From contig CALQAH020000011.1 of NCBI GenBank assembly GCA_943328505.2, positions 1 to 49,432 on the forward strand: 49,432 bases of DNA, read 5' to 3'. Source of the stretch: Rhizobium sp. Q54 (GTDB taxonomy: Bacteria; Bacteroidota; Bacteroidia; Flavobacteriales; Flavobacteriaceae). The position numbers were made by a program, and so were the translations under genes. The notes beneath the pieces were generated by a model. It was not told the origin of the DNA and searched no databases. It saw only the letters and a list, made by a program, of their open reading frames with translations. Positions 34,302 to 43,526 of the stretch are shown one piece after another (the stretch's first letter is position 1; each line of letters begins with the position of its first letter).

Positions 34302-34961
34302 TTATTTTTTTATCATTGTTTCTATAAAGCTAGTATCCATATACATAAAGTTTTTAAAAATGTACTTAGCTTCATATAAAATGGTTTCTTCACCAATACC
34401 TACACTGGTCATGTTGGCAACATTAGCTGCTTGAATTCCTGCTATAGAATCTTCAAAAACAATTGCATTTTCTGGGGCTACATTTAATAATTTTGCTGCT
34501 TCAAGAAAAACTTCAGGATCTGGTTTTGCTTTGGTAACATCATTACCATCAACTATGGCATCAAAATAATGTATAATTCCCGTTTTTTCTAGAATTGGCC
34601 TTGCATTTTTACTTGCAGAACCAAGTGCAATTGCTTGATTTTTTTCTTTTAAAAATTGTAAAATAGGTATAACGCCTGGCAAAATTTCGCTTTGATCCAT
34701 ATTTACTAAATAGGATAAATAGTCTTCATTTTTTTGGATGAGCCATTTGTTTTTGTCTTCTTGGGAGGCATTAATTTTACCTAATTCTAATATAATATCT
34801 AAGGATCGCACACGGCTAACTCCTTTTAAATCTTCGTTGTGTTCGGGAGTAAATTCGATTCCTAATTCTTGTGCTATTTTTTGCCATGCAATAAAATGAT
34901 ATTTTGCTGTGTCAACAATAACACCATCTAGATCGAAAATGAATACTTTTTTATTTGTCAT
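34302..34961 (-). CDS. pgmB: Beta-phosphoglucomutase
   Basis: A 219-residue HAD-superfamily enzyme, the usual size for beta-PGM. It converts beta-D-glucose-1-phosphate to glucose-6-phosphate in the cytoplasm, which feeds the maltose phosphorylase product into glycolysis. The N-terminal motif is FDLDGVIVDTAKYHF (nucleophile D10, acid/base D12). KGVSRVRSLDIIL in the cap is a known beta-PGM signature, ALGSASKNA is HAD motif II, and VFEDSIAGIQAA is motif IV. It lies 11 nt downstream of the MFS gene and is followed by the GH65 gene, the usual order in phosphorolytic maltose operons. Confidence 0.93.
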   Translation of the reverse strand: MTNKKVFIFDLDGVIVDTAKYHFIAWQKIAQELGIEFTPEHNEDLKGVSRVRSLDIILELGKINASQEDKNKWLIQKNEDYLSYLVNMDQSEILPGVIPILQFLKEKNQAIALGSASKNARPILEKTGIIHYFDAIVDGNDVTKAKPDPEVFLEAAKLLNVAPENAIVFEDSIAGIQAANVANMTSVGIGEETILYEAKYIFKNFMYMDTSFIETMIKK

Positions 34962-34972
34962 TTTAATTTTTT

Positions 34973-36328
34973 TTATCCTGAAATTGCATTTTTATCGGTT
35001 ATTAGAAAATTACAAAGACCAGCAATAATTAACGAAATTCCGGCTAAAGTCATAGCATTAATATGAGCTTCTCCAATTAATTTATATAAAAAATTTATTC
35101 CGCCAAGTGCAGCGATAATTTGTGGTACCACGATAAACATATTGAATAGACCCATCATCATTCCCATTTTATTAGGATTTACGGAACTAGATAGCATGGC
35201 ATAAGGCATTGATAGAATACTTCCCCAAGAAAACCCTATTAAGATAAAAGAATAAACTAATGTGGATGGCGTAGCATAGAGCATAAAAATAAAGCCTATT
35301 CCACCAAGAATCAAAGAAAGCATGTGAATGTACTTTCTGTTTATTTTATTTTTCATGGTATAAAAAGTCAGTAATAACGCAAAAGCCATAGATGATAATC
35401 CATATACACCAGATGCTGAACCAACTAAATTTGCAGCATCTTGGTATTTTAAGTTTGCAGCATCATAAGTAGCTTTTTGCGAAACGTCGTTTAGATTATA
35501 CTCTTTTTCAATTGGAGAAGGTGCATTAAATACATGTTCTGTTAAAGCTGGAGTAGATAAACTCCACATGGTAAAAAAAGCAAACCAACTAAAAAACTGA
35601 ATTAATCCAAGTTTTTTCATTGTAGAAGGCATTTCCTTTAAACTAGAAACTAAATCAAGAAAAAAACTTGATTCTTTTTTTTCAGCTTTAAATTTTTCTA
35701 GATCTACAGGAGGATCTTCCTTTGTAGTAAAAACGGTAAATAAAATACTAATTAAAAAAACAAAAGCTCCGATACTAAATGCTATAACAACAGAGGGAGG
35801 AATAACTCCTGCATCAGCTACATTTGTAACGCCCATTTTATTTACTAACCAAGGCAAATTACTGGCAATCCAAGTTCCAATTCCGATAATTAATGTTTGA
35901 ATAACGAATCCGTTAGAACGTTGTGATTCAGGTAATTTATCTGCAATTAAAGCACGAAATGGTTCCATACTTATGTTGATTGAAGAGTCTAAAACCCATA
36001 ATAATCCGGCCGCAACCCACAAAACGGGTGAATGTGGCATAAAAAACAGGGTTACAGAGGCTAAAATTGCTCCAATAAGAAAATAAGGTTTTCTTCTGCC
36101 AAATTTCGGACTCCAAGTGTTATCGGATAAATAACCGATGATAGGTTGAACTAGAAGACCTGTTAGCGGTGCAGCAATCCATAAACCAGGAATGCTGTCA
36201 ACATCTGCGCCAAGGGTTTGAAATATTCTGGACATGAAGCCACCTTGTAGGGCAAATCCAAATTGTATTCCTAAGAAACCGAAACTCATGTTCCAAATTT
36301 CCCAGAAACCTAATCTACGCTTTTCCAT
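34973..36328 (-). CDS. MFS sugar transporter (SLC45-like, likely maltose)
   Basis: A 451-residue membrane protein with about twelve hydrophobic segments. The loop 2-3 motif FGRRKPYFLIGAILAS (residues 76-91) and the start FGFLGIQFGFALQGGFMSRIFQTLG match the group of major-facilitator carriers related to sucrose/maltose transporters (SLC45-like). A long polar loop near residues 270-300 separates the halves. It lies first in the minus-strand arm, 11 nt before pgmB and followed by the GH65 gene. I therefore infer that it brings maltose, or short maltodextrins, from the periplasm into the cytoplasm. The leader holds an inverted repeat at 36355-36373. Confidence 0.87.
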   Translation of the reverse strand: MEKRRLGFWEIWNMSFGFLGIQFGFALQGGFMSRIFQTLGADVDSIPGLWIAAPLTGLLVQPIIGYLSDNTWSPKFGRRKPYFLIGAILASVTLFFMPHSPVLWVAAGLLWVLDSSINISMEPFRALIADKLPESQRSNGFVIQTLIIGIGTWIASNLPWLVNKMGVTNVADAGVIPPSVVIAFSIGAFVFLISILFTVFTTKEDPPVDLEKFKAEKKESSFFLDLVSSLKEMPSTMKKLGLIQFFSWFAFFTMWSLSTPALTEHVFNAPSPIEKEYNLNDVSQKATYDAANLKYQDAANLVGSASGVYGLSSMAFALLLTFYTMKNKINRKYIHMLSLILGGIGFIFMLYATPSTLVYSFILIGFSWGSILSMPYAMLSSSVNPNKMGMMMGLFNMFIVVPQIIAALGGINFLYKLIGEAHINAMTLAGISLIIAGLCNFLITDKNAISG

Positions 36329-36354
36329 TATCGTAATTTAATGATTTACAGTAC

Positions 36355-36373
36355 GATAAGCGCTATGCTTATC
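36355..36373. promoter_or_regulatory. Inverted repeat in the leader of the MFS/pgmB/GH65 operon
   Basis: GATAAGC (36355-36361) and GCTTATC (36367-36373) flank 5 bases, starting 27 nt upstream of the MFS start codon. It could be a regulator site or a leader hairpin. It does not resemble the LacI-type palindrome at 37630-37643. I found no exact TAnnTTTG box in this 168-bp gap. Confidence 0.35.
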
Positions 36374-36496
36374 AAAACTTAGTTTATTTTCGAAGTAAAA
36401 GTATAAGCTTTGATAATTGTTTGTAAATATATAAAAGTTTTTAGAATCCGGTTTTAGAATTCTTTTTTTTTTAGATGTGGATTAGCTTTGATATAA

Positions 36497-37525
36497 TTAA
36501 ATGGTGGATTCACGTTCAACAAGATGCGTTTCAATAACTTCAGTTTTGTAATGTTCTTCGTGTTCATCATCGTCATCGTCAATATCTAATCGATCTATTA
36601 ACATCATTGCGGCTTTGTTACCCATTTTTACTCCGTTTTGACTTACAGTAGTGATACTTGGAGAGGAATATTTTGATATAATTCCATCTGTAAACCCAAT
36701 AATTGACAATTGTTCGGGAACTTTAATATGTAGTTTTGCTGCAATTTTTATAGCAGTTACTGCAAAAATTTCATTTACTGCGAAAATTGCTTCAATATCG
36801 TTGTTAGCGATGAGGTTTTCAATTTGATTTTCAAAATTATCGGTATCTTCAATTTTCAAAATTAGATTTTCATGTAAAGGAATGTCATTGTTTTTCAAAG
36901 CTTTAATATAGCCTTCTGTTCTCAGTTTTCCAACGCTAACATAATCTACAGTGGTAATAATCGCAATTTTTTTAAATCCTTTTTTTATAAGATATTGAAT
37001 AGTGTTTATAGCGGCTAATTCATCATCAATAATAACTTTATCACAAAGAATATCATTAGTAACTCTATCAAACATTACCACTGGCATACCTTGATTGATA
37101 ACTTCGACAATATGGTGAAAATCTTTTTTTTGTTGCGTTTCCTTAGATAGGGACATGATAAATCCATCGATGCTTCCATTGGCGAGCATTTCCATGTTAA
37201 TAACCTCTTTATCAAACGATTCGTCGGATAAACAAACAATAACATTATAACCTCTTTCATTGGCTACATTTTCAATTCCGCTAATTACAGTTGCAAAAAA
37301 ATGATGAATGATTTCTGGAATGATAATGCCTATGGTTTTAGTTTTTCTATTCTTTAAACTTAAGGCAATCAAGTTGGGTTTGTAATTGTATAATTTTGCA
37401 AATGCTTGGACTTTTTGACGAGTGTCCTCACTTATTTCTAAGCTGTTCTTTAGGGATTTTGAAACAGTTGAAATAGACACGTCGAGTTCCTTGGCAATTT
37501 GTTTTAATGTTACTTTTCTTTTCAT
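36497..37525 (-). CDS. LacI-family transcriptional regulator of the starch locus
   Basis: A 342-residue regulator when started at the ATG ending at 37525. The longer in-frame reading to 37651 adds 42 residues that translate promoter and operator DNA and is rejected. The N-terminal helix-turn-helix is VTLKQIAKELDVSISTVSKSLKN, followed by the hinge YKPNLIALSLKN. The rest is a periplasmic-binding-protein-like sugar sensor ending in the family tail ETHLVERESTI. An acidic stretch (five Asp followed by EHEEH) interrupts the C-terminal region. It is divergent from susC, and the gap holds a perfect palindrome typical of LacI operators. It probably controls both arms in response to maltose or a related sugar. 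Confidence 0.92.
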   Translation of the reverse strand: MKRKVTLKQIAKELDVSISTVSKSLKNSLEISEDTRQKVQAFAKLYNYKPNLIALSLKNRKTKTIGIIIPEIIHHFFATVISGIENVANERGYNVIVCLSDESFDKEVINMEMLANGSIDGFIMSLSKETQQKKDFHHIVEVINQGMPVVMFDRVTNDILCDKVIIDDELAAINTIQYLIKKGFKKIAIITTVDYVSVGKLRTEGYIKALKNNDIPLHENLILKIEDTDNFENQIENLIANNDIEAIFAVNEIFAVTAIKIAAKLHIKVPEQLSIIGFTDGIISKYSSPSITTVSQNGVKMGNKAAMMLIDRLDIDDDDDEHEEHYKTEVIETHLVERESTI

Positions 37526-37606
37526 GTTACGATTCTGATAAATAGTGTATTCTGAATAAAGATATATTTTATTTTTTATAATGGCAATTTTACTCTTAAA
37601 AACCTC

Positions 37607-37693
37607 ATTTATGTAAAAAGTTTTCAACACGAAAACGTTTTCGGAACCCATTTAACGAATGTTTATTCTTAGAGTGGCTTTTTTTACATAAAT
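37607..37693. promoter_or_regulatory. 13-bp perfect inverted repeat around the lacI/susC operator
   Basis: ATTTATGTAAAAA at 37607-37619 and TTTTTACATAAAT at 37681-37693 are exact inverse complements with 61 bp between them, and the LacI-type palindrome lies inside. The right arm overlaps the best susC -7 candidate (TAAATTTA, 37689-37696, one mismatch from TAnnTTTG). They may be matching halves of two divergent promoters or sites for a second regulator. Confidence 0.5.
37630..37643. promoter_or_regulatory. LacI-type operator palindrome
   Basis: CGAAAACGTTTTCG is a perfect 14-bp palindrome with a central CG, the layout of LacI/GalR-family operators (compare CcpA-like sites with AAACGTTT cores). 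It lies in the gap between the divergent LacI regulator and susC, 105 nt from the lacI start and 108 nt from the susC start. I noticed no second perfect copy in the window. Confidence 0.75.
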
Positions 37694-37751
37694 TTAACAA
37701 TCGAAGTAAAATTATAAGCACAAAATCAAAGTTTTAACCTAAACAAAATGT

Positions 37752-40700
37752 ATGAAAACAATTTACAAAAAGTTGTTATTTTTAATCCTGTTATTGCCTT
37801 TTAGTATTCTTGCACAGAGTACTTTAAGCGGAGTTGTTGTTGATAAAAAATCAAACCAATCTTTACCAGGCGTAAATGTAACCGTTCAAGGTGCTGCGAA
37901 AGGCACTTCAACAGATTTCGACGGAAAATTTCAGTTAACTGGGCTAAAAAATGGAGACGTAATTGTTTTCACTTTTATTGGCTACACTTCAGAGACTGTT
38001 AAATATTCTGGACAAAAAACTGTTAATGTGTCTTTAGAAGAAACAGCCAATCAGTTGAGCGAAGTAGTGGTGCAAGTGGGTTATGGAACTGTTAAGAAAA
38101 AAGACGCAACAGGATCTGTAACAACCGTAACCTCTAAAGATTTCAACAAAGGAGCGATTGTATCTGCGGATCAATTATTAGCAGGAAAAGTAGCTGGAGT
38201 AAGAATTACAAGTAATGGTGGTTCTCCAGATTCTACTCCAAATATTAGAATTAGAGGTGGTGCTTCATTAAGTGCTAGTAATAACCCTTTAATTGTAATT
38301 GATAATGTACCAATAGATAGTAACAATCCTGCTGGAGTTAGTAATCCATTTTCGCTTATTAACCCAAATGATATTGAGAGTATTACAGTGTTAAAAGACG
38401 CAAGTGCTACAGCAATTTATGGATCAAGAGCTTCCAATGGTGTAATCATTATTACTACTAAAAAGGGTTCAAGTGATGGGGTTAAATTTAATTATTCGGC
38501 TAATTTCACTGGTGGAAAAGTTGGAAAGAAATTAGATGTTATGGATAGTGCGACTTTTGTGAAGTTTATTCAGGAATATCATCCAACCTATACCAACTCA
38601 CTAGGAGTTGATGACCCTAATAGTTTGTTAACAGATGATTTAAGTACTTCTGTAGTGGAAGGAAGAATTATTGCAAATACAGATTGGCAAGATCAAATTT
38701 TAAGAAATTCATTTTCTACTGATCACAGTTTAAGCGCTAGAGCTAATATTTTTGGTGACACTCCATTTAGAGCTTCTTTAGGATATAATAATACGGAAGG
38801 TATAGTAAAAACGAGTGATTACAATAGATTTACGATGTCGTTTAAAGTATCGCCAACCTATTTAAACAAACATCTTAAAGTTGATATTAATGCCAAAGGA
38901 ATTTCTTCAAGAAAAAATGCAATTGATGAAGGCGGTTCAATAGGAGGAGCCTTAAACATGGATCCTACAAAACCAGTTTTTGATTCTTCTTCTGAGAATA
39001 GATTTGGGGGGTATTATCAAAATACAATAGTAAATGGTAATAAATTACTTTTAGATGGTCAAGGAAATCCATTAGCAGTTTTAGAACAAAGAAACAGACC
39101 GGAAAGAGTATATCGCTTTTTAGGGAATGTGGAATTGGATTATAAGATGCATTTTTTACCAGAATTAAGAGCCGTTACCAATATAGGATTAGATGCTTCA
39201 AGAGCAAAAATAGTTGAGAATTTTTCAAATAATGCTGCAGCAACTTATAGATTTAATACTCTTGATTCGGATGTTGATACAAATTTTGTATTTAATCCAG
39301 GTCAAAATTATTATGAAACTCAAAACATAAACAATACTACATGGGACTCTTACTTAATGTATGCTAAAAACCAGAGTGGTTTTATAAATAAATTTGACTT
39401 ACAAGGAGGTTATTCTTATCAAAATTTCAAAAATGATGGTAATAGAATCAATTATCAATATAATGCTGTTTCGGGAGTAAGAGAAATTAATTTCAATCCT
39501 AACAATCCAAACAACAGGTATTATAATGTGTTGAATCTTCAGTCTTACTTTGGAAGAGCGAACATAGACTTTGCAAAAAAATACCTTTTAACACTATCGT
39601 TAAGATCTGACGGGTCTTCTTTATTCAGTAAAGATAAAAGATGGGGTTATTTCCCAGCTGCTGCTTTAGCATGGAAACTAAAAGAAGAAAGTTTTTTAAA
39701 GAATGTCAATTTAATTAACGATATCAAACTTCGTTTGAGTTGGGGTAAAACAGGACAACAAAATATTACTGATGCCGTAGGTTTCTATCCTTCAACCCCT
39801 CTTTTTGCAATTGGTAACAACAACAGTCAATATTTACCTGGAACTAATCTTTATTCAGCAATTGCATTTAGTCCTGATTTAACTTGGGAAAAAACGACTA
39901 CCTATAATTTAGGTGTTGATTTTGATTTATTTAAAAACAGTTTTTTATCAGGAACATTTGATATTTATTCAAGAGAGACTTCAGATTTATTAGCGAGAGT
40001 TCCTTTACCTCCTGGTCAAGGTTTGTCAGATACTTTTATTAAAAATGTAGGCTCTACAGAAAGTAAAGGTTTTGAATTGAACTTAAGTATCAAACCAATT
40101 AAATCAGACACTATAGGTTTTGAAATTACAACTAACTTAGCTTATAATTACGCAAAAGTTACTGATTTAAAAGGAGTTACTTCAATTTCTGCAAGCGATT
40201 CTGGTTTGCCAATTCAAACAGGTGTAACATTGGCTCGTCATGCGGTAGGTTTTCAACCTTATTCTGCATGGGTATTCCAACAGTTATATGATGTGGATGG
40301 TTCGCCAATTGTGGGTGCTTATGTTGACAGAAATGGGGATAATCAAATCACAAATGACGATAGATATTATAAAGCGCTTCGCCCAAATTGGACATTTGGT
40401 TTTGCCTTAAATTTTAACTATAAAAACTGGGATTTTAGTTCTAGTTTCAGAGGTCAATATGGTGGACAGGTATACAATGCCGTTAAACTTGTAGGCGGTT
40501 ATACCGATAGAGCTATTCCAATTAACAATAACAGTTTATCGAATGTGTTAGATTTTTATTCAGGAGCAGCTGATGCAAGTTTCCAAAATATTCAAGGAAA
40601 TATTCCCTTTTCAGATTACTTCCTAGAGGATGCTACTTTTGTTCGTTGTGAGAATATCGTTTTAGGATATAAATTCAATAAATTTACCAAAAATACGTCG

Positions 40701-40841
40701 CTAAGATTGTATGGAGCGTTAAACAATCCATTTATTATAACGAAATATTCAGGTAGAGATCCAGAGAACTTTAATTCTATTGACAATAATTTCTACCCAA
40801 GACCAACACAATATACATTTGGTTTAAGTTTAGACTTTTAA
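37752..40841 (+). CDS. SusC/RagA-type TonB-dependent outer-membrane transporter
   Basis: A 1029-residue outer-membrane transporter. The signal peptide ends at SILAQ (residue 22), followed by a carboxypeptidase-D regulatory-like domain (STLSGVVVDKKSNQSLPGVNV, about 23-100). Then come the plug domain with VVVQVGYGTVKKKDATGS and the SusC signature YGSRASNGVIIITTKKG, and a 22-strand barrel ending in TFGLSLDF with the C-terminal aromatic. With SusD it imports maltodextrins by TonB energy. It is the first gene of the plus-strand arm with susD 8 nt downstream, and is divergent from the LacI regulator. Confidence 0.95.
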   Translation: MKTIYKKLLFLILLLPFSILAQSTLSGVVVDKKSNQSLPGVNVTVQGAAKGTSTDFDGKFQLTGLKNGDVIVFTFIGYTSETVKYSGQKTVNVSLEETANQLSEVVVQVGYGTVKKKDATGSVTTVTSKDFNKGAIVSADQLLAGKVAGVRITSNGGSPDSTPNIRIRGGASLSASNNPLIVIDNVPIDSNNPAGVSNPFSLINPNDIESITVLKDASATAIYGSRASNGVIIITTKKGSSDGVKFNYSANFTGGKVGKKLDVMDSATFVKFIQEYHPTYTNSLGVDDPNSLLTDDLSTSVVEGRIIANTDWQDQILRNSFSTDHSLSARANIFGDTPFRASLGYNNTEGIVKTSDYNRFTMSFKVSPTYLNKHLKVDINAKGISSRKNAIDEGGSIGGALNMDPTKPVFDSSSENRFGGYYQNTIVNGNKLLLDGQGNPLAVLEQRNRPERVYRFLGNVELDYKMHFLPELRAVTNIGLDASRAKIVENFSNNAAATYRFNTLDSDVDTNFVFNPGQNYYETQNINNTTWDSYLMYAKNQSGFINKFDLQGGYSYQNFKNDGNRINYQYNAVSGVREINFNPNNPNNRYYNVLNLQSYFGRANIDFAKKYLLTLSLRSDGSSLFSKDKRWGYFPAAALAWKLKEESFLKNVNLINDIKLRLSWGKTGQQNITDAVGFYPSTPLFAIGNNNSQYLPGTNLYSAIAFSPDLTWEKTTTYNLGVDFDLFKNSFLSGTFDIYSRETSDLLARVPLPPGQGLSDTFIKNVGSTESKGFELNLSIKPIKSDTIGFEITTNLAYNYAKVTDLKGVTSISASDSGLPIQTGVTLARHAVGFQPYSAWVFQQLYDVDGSPIVGAYVDRNGDNQITNDDRYYKALRPNWTFGFALNFNYKNWDFSSSFRGQYGGQVYNAVKLVGGYTDRAIPINNNSLSNVLDFYSGAADASFQNIQGNIPFSDYFLEDATFVRCENIVLGYKFNKFTKNTSLRLYGALNNPFIITKYSGRDPENFNSIDNNFYPRPTQYTFGLSLDF

Positions 40842-40849
40842 AAAAAAAA

Positions 40850-42397
40850 ATGAGAAATATGAAAAAATTAAAATTATTTAGCATTGGTGTATTTTTACTG
40901 AGTGCAATATCGTGTACTCAGGATTTAGATACAAAGCCATTGGTAGAACTGTCACTAGAACAGTTACTACAACAAGATCCTAATGCCATTAATGGTATTA
41001 TGTCAAAACTATACGGCTCGTTTGCACTTTCTGGTTCTAATGGCCCTGGAAGTTCAGATATTAGTGATGATCCGGGAGAGTCTCCTTTTTTAAGAGGGAT
41101 TATAAACCTGCAGGAATTTACAGCCGATGGTATGAAAAATAGATGGGGTGACGATGGTTTAGACCAATTAACAACTACCTCTAATTGGGATGAGAACAAC
41201 AAGTTCTTCAGGTATTTATACAACAGAGTATATTATACAGTACCACAATGTAACAATTTATTAGTTGTTTTAGGAAGTGTTAATGTTCCAAATAAAGAAG
41301 CTACGGTTAGTGAAGTTCGATTTTTAAGATGTCTTGCATACTATTATATGATAGATTGTTTTGGGAAAGGGGTTTTATTAACGGAAGATAATTACGGTAG
41401 TTCTTCTCCAGAACCTCAAGCTTCAAGACAAGAACTGTTTGATTTTGTTGAATCGGAATTGTTAGCAATTGAAAATACATTGCCAACTTCAAATGGTTAC
41501 GGTAAAGCCAATAAAGCGGTAGGTAGAATGTTACTTGCTAAACTTTATTTAAACGCTGAAGTATATACTGGAACAGCTAGATATGATGATGCTTTAACGT
41601 ATACTAAAAAAGTAATCGATGAAGGTGGTTATAGTTTAGATTCAAATTTTGGACATATGTTTTCAGGAGATAACAATTCGTCTACAGAAATAATCTACCC
41701 ATTAATTGCAGATCCATTAGTGAGTCAAAGTTATGGTAACACTACTTATTTAGTAAATGGTAGTTTAAATTCTGCAACGATGACCTTATCTAATTATGGT
41801 GCAACTCAAGGTTGGGCTGGGCATAGAGCTACAAAAGCATGGTATAGTTTGTTTGGAGATTTAAATACGTCTACAGATGATAGAGCCGATTTATTTTGGA
41901 CCTCAGGTCATAGTTTTGAAATGACGGATTATAAAGAATGGACCAATGGATATCCAAGTATTAAATTTAGAAATTCTAATTTTAATGCAATAGGTTCACC
42001 AACAGATTTTTCAGGTACAGATTTTCCATTATTTAGATTGTCAGATGCGTATTTAATGTATGCAGAATGTGTAGTTAGAGGAGCAAGTGGAGGTTCAATT
42101 ACACAAGCATTAACCTATGTTAATGACATAAGAGACAGATCAAATGCGCAAGTTATTACTGCTGGCGATTTAACCTTAGATTACATCATTGATGAAAGAG
42201 GAAGAGAACTAATGTTTGAAGGTCATAGACGAAGTGATTTAATTCGTTTTGGAAAATTCACAGGAGGAAGTTACTTATGGCCATGGAAAGGTAATGCTTT
42301 AAATGGTACAGCAATTCCATCAACGTATGCACTTTTCCCAATTCCGATAGCTGCTTTACAAGCAAATCCAAATTTAACACAAAACCCAGGTTATTAA
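40850..42397 (+). CDS. SusD/RagB-type surface glycan-binding lipoprotein
   Basis: A 515-residue surface lipoprotein. The lipobox LLSAISC places the lipid on cysteine 22 of the reading shown. A second ATG 9 bases downstream (MKKLKLF) is an equally good start. The family pattern of TPR-like helices is present (VGRMLLAKLYLNAEVYTG, residues about 224-241), as is the SusD C-terminal block YIIDERGRELMFEGHRRSDLIRFGKF followed by FPIPIAALQANPNLTQNPGY. It forms the lid of the SusC barrel and binds maltodextrin. It is co-transcribed with susC upstream and susE/F 17 nt downstream. Confidence 0.95.
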   Translation: MRNMKKLKLFSIGVFLLSAISCTQDLDTKPLVELSLEQLLQQDPNAINGIMSKLYGSFALSGSNGPGSSDISDDPGESPFLRGIINLQEFTADGMKNRWGDDGLDQLTTTSNWDENNKFFRYLYNRVYYTVPQCNNLLVVLGSVNVPNKEATVSEVRFLRCLAYYYMIDCFGKGVLLTEDNYGSSSPEPQASRQELFDFVESELLAIENTLPTSNGYGKANKAVGRMLLAKLYLNAEVYTGTARYDDALTYTKKVIDEGGYSLDSNFGHMFSGDNNSSTEIIYPLIADPLVSQSYGNTTYLVNGSLNSATMTLSNYGATQGWAGHRATKAWYSLFGDLNTSTDDRADLFWTSGHSFEMTDYKEWTNGYPSIKFRNSNFNAIGSPTDFSGTDFPLFRLSDAYLMYAECVVRGASGGSITQALTYVNDIRDRSNAQVITAGDLTLDYIIDERGRELMFEGHRRSDLIRFGKFTGGSYLWPWKGNALNGTAIPSTYALFPIPIAALQANPNLTQNPGY

Positions 42398-42414
42398 TTT
42401 ATAAAAAAAAGAAA

Positions 42415-43464
42415 ATGAAAAAATTATTAAAAATATCGAGTTTAGCATTCTTGTTGATTACGGGAATTGCTTGTGAAAATGATGATCAAACTATTATTAC
42501 TGCAAAAGGAGATCCACAATTGTTAACACCTCTTAATGGTGCTGCATATGTTTTATCTCCTGTAAATGCTGCAAATGAAGCAACAACAGTAGTTTGGAAT
42601 CACGCTGATTATTCTACGCAAACAGAAGTAAATTATGAAATACAAGTTGCAGCTGCAGGTTCTGATTTTTCAACTTATGAAGTGGCTGGAAATACAACCA
42701 ATCGTTTTATTACATGGACAGTAGAAGCATTAAACGGCGTTGCTTTAGAAGCAGGTTTAATACCTTATGTAGCAACTGATGTTGATGTAAGAATAAAAGC
42801 AGCATTAGGTACTGCAGGTGAAGTAGTTTCGTATTCCAATGTTATTACTTTAAGATTAACGCCTTACACAACAGAATTGCCTAAATTAGCTGTTCCAGGA
42901 AATCATCAAGGTTGGAATCCTCCAACTGCACCTACAATTGCTTCTTCTGGATTTGGAGAAACAGATTATGAAGGATATGTTTGGTTAGATGGCGAATTTA
43001 AATTTGTTGCTCCAAATGCCGCTGGTGAATTTGCATGGGGAAATACCGATTATGGTGATGATGGTTCTTTTTCTGGAGTTTTAGTGGAAACGGGAGAAAC
43101 AAACGCTTCAACTTCGGCTGGTTATTACAGAGTTAAGGCTAATACAACTACATTAACTTATTCTGTTGAACCAACAAGTTGGGGAATCGTTGGTGCAGCT
43201 ACACCAGGAAGTTGGGATAATAGTACCGCTTTAACCTATAACACAACATCAAAAAAATGGGAAGGAACTGTTGTTATGACTGCCGGTGAATTTAAATTTA
43301 GAGCAAATAACGCTTGGGATATTAATTTAGGAGGTGATAATGATGACGACACGTACATGAACTATGGTGGACCAAACTTATCAAATGGAGCTGACGGAAC
43401 TTATTTAGTTGAACTAAATTTAACCAACCCAAGAGAATATACATATACTCTTACAGCTCAATAA
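42415..43464 (+). CDS. SusE/SusF-like starch-binding lipoprotein
   Basis: A 349-residue surface lipoprotein with lipobox ITGIAC (cysteine 20). Residues about 25-150 match the SusE N-terminal Ig/FN3-like domain (DPQLLTPLNGAAYVLSPVNA). Two C-terminal starch-binding modules follow, one from about 157 (LAVPGNHQGWNPP) and one from about 258 (WGIVGAATPGSWDN). The repeated pattern of tryptophan platforms and FKF(V/R)A strands is that of SusE and SusF. It should hold starch at the cell surface for the amylase and SusD. It ends 17 nt before a strong hairpin terminator. Confidence 0.92.
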   Translation: MKKLLKISSLAFLLITGIACENDDQTIITAKGDPQLLTPLNGAAYVLSPVNAANEATTVVWNHADYSTQTEVNYEIQVAAAGSDFSTYEVAGNTTNRFITWTVEALNGVALEAGLIPYVATDVDVRIKAALGTAGEVVSYSNVITLRLTPYTTELPKLAVPGNHQGWNPPTAPTIASSGFGETDYEGYVWLDGEFKFVAPNAAGEFAWGNTDYGDDGSFSGVLVETGETNASTSAGYYRVKANTTTLTYSVEPTSWGIVGAATPGSWDNSTALTYNTTSKKWEGTVVMTAGEFKFRANNAWDINLGGDNDDDTYMNYGGPNLSNGADGTYLVELNLTNPREYTYTLTAQ

Positions 43465-43481
43465 TATTTTAAAATATAAAT

Positions 43482-43512
43482 AAAAAGGGCTTTCTTTTTG
43501 AAAGCCCTTTTT
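43482..43512. terminator. Strong intrinsic terminator hairpin between susE/F and the secreted amylase
   Basis: A perfect 13-bp stem: AAAAAGGGCTTTC (43482-43494) pairs with GAAAGCCCTTTTT (43500-43512) around a TTTTT loop, with more T after it. It lies 17 nt after the susE/F stop and 14 nt before the amylase ATG, leaving no room for a separate promoter. It should lower, rather than abolish, transcription into the amylase. Confidence 0.85.
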
Positions 43513-43526
43513 AAAATTTTTCTGCT

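Noticed and set aside
36535..36590. Run of GAT/CAT-like trinucleotides in the LacI gene as a phase-variable repeat
   Set aside because: It encodes an acidic stretch of only a few codons in frame. Loss or gain of a unit would keep the frame, and the run is too short to suggest switching.
37525..37752. A riboswitch or small RNA in the lacI/susC gap
   Set aside because: The symmetry present is of DNA-operator type and no structured RNA with a terminator is visible; the features are better explained as protein-binding sites and promoters.
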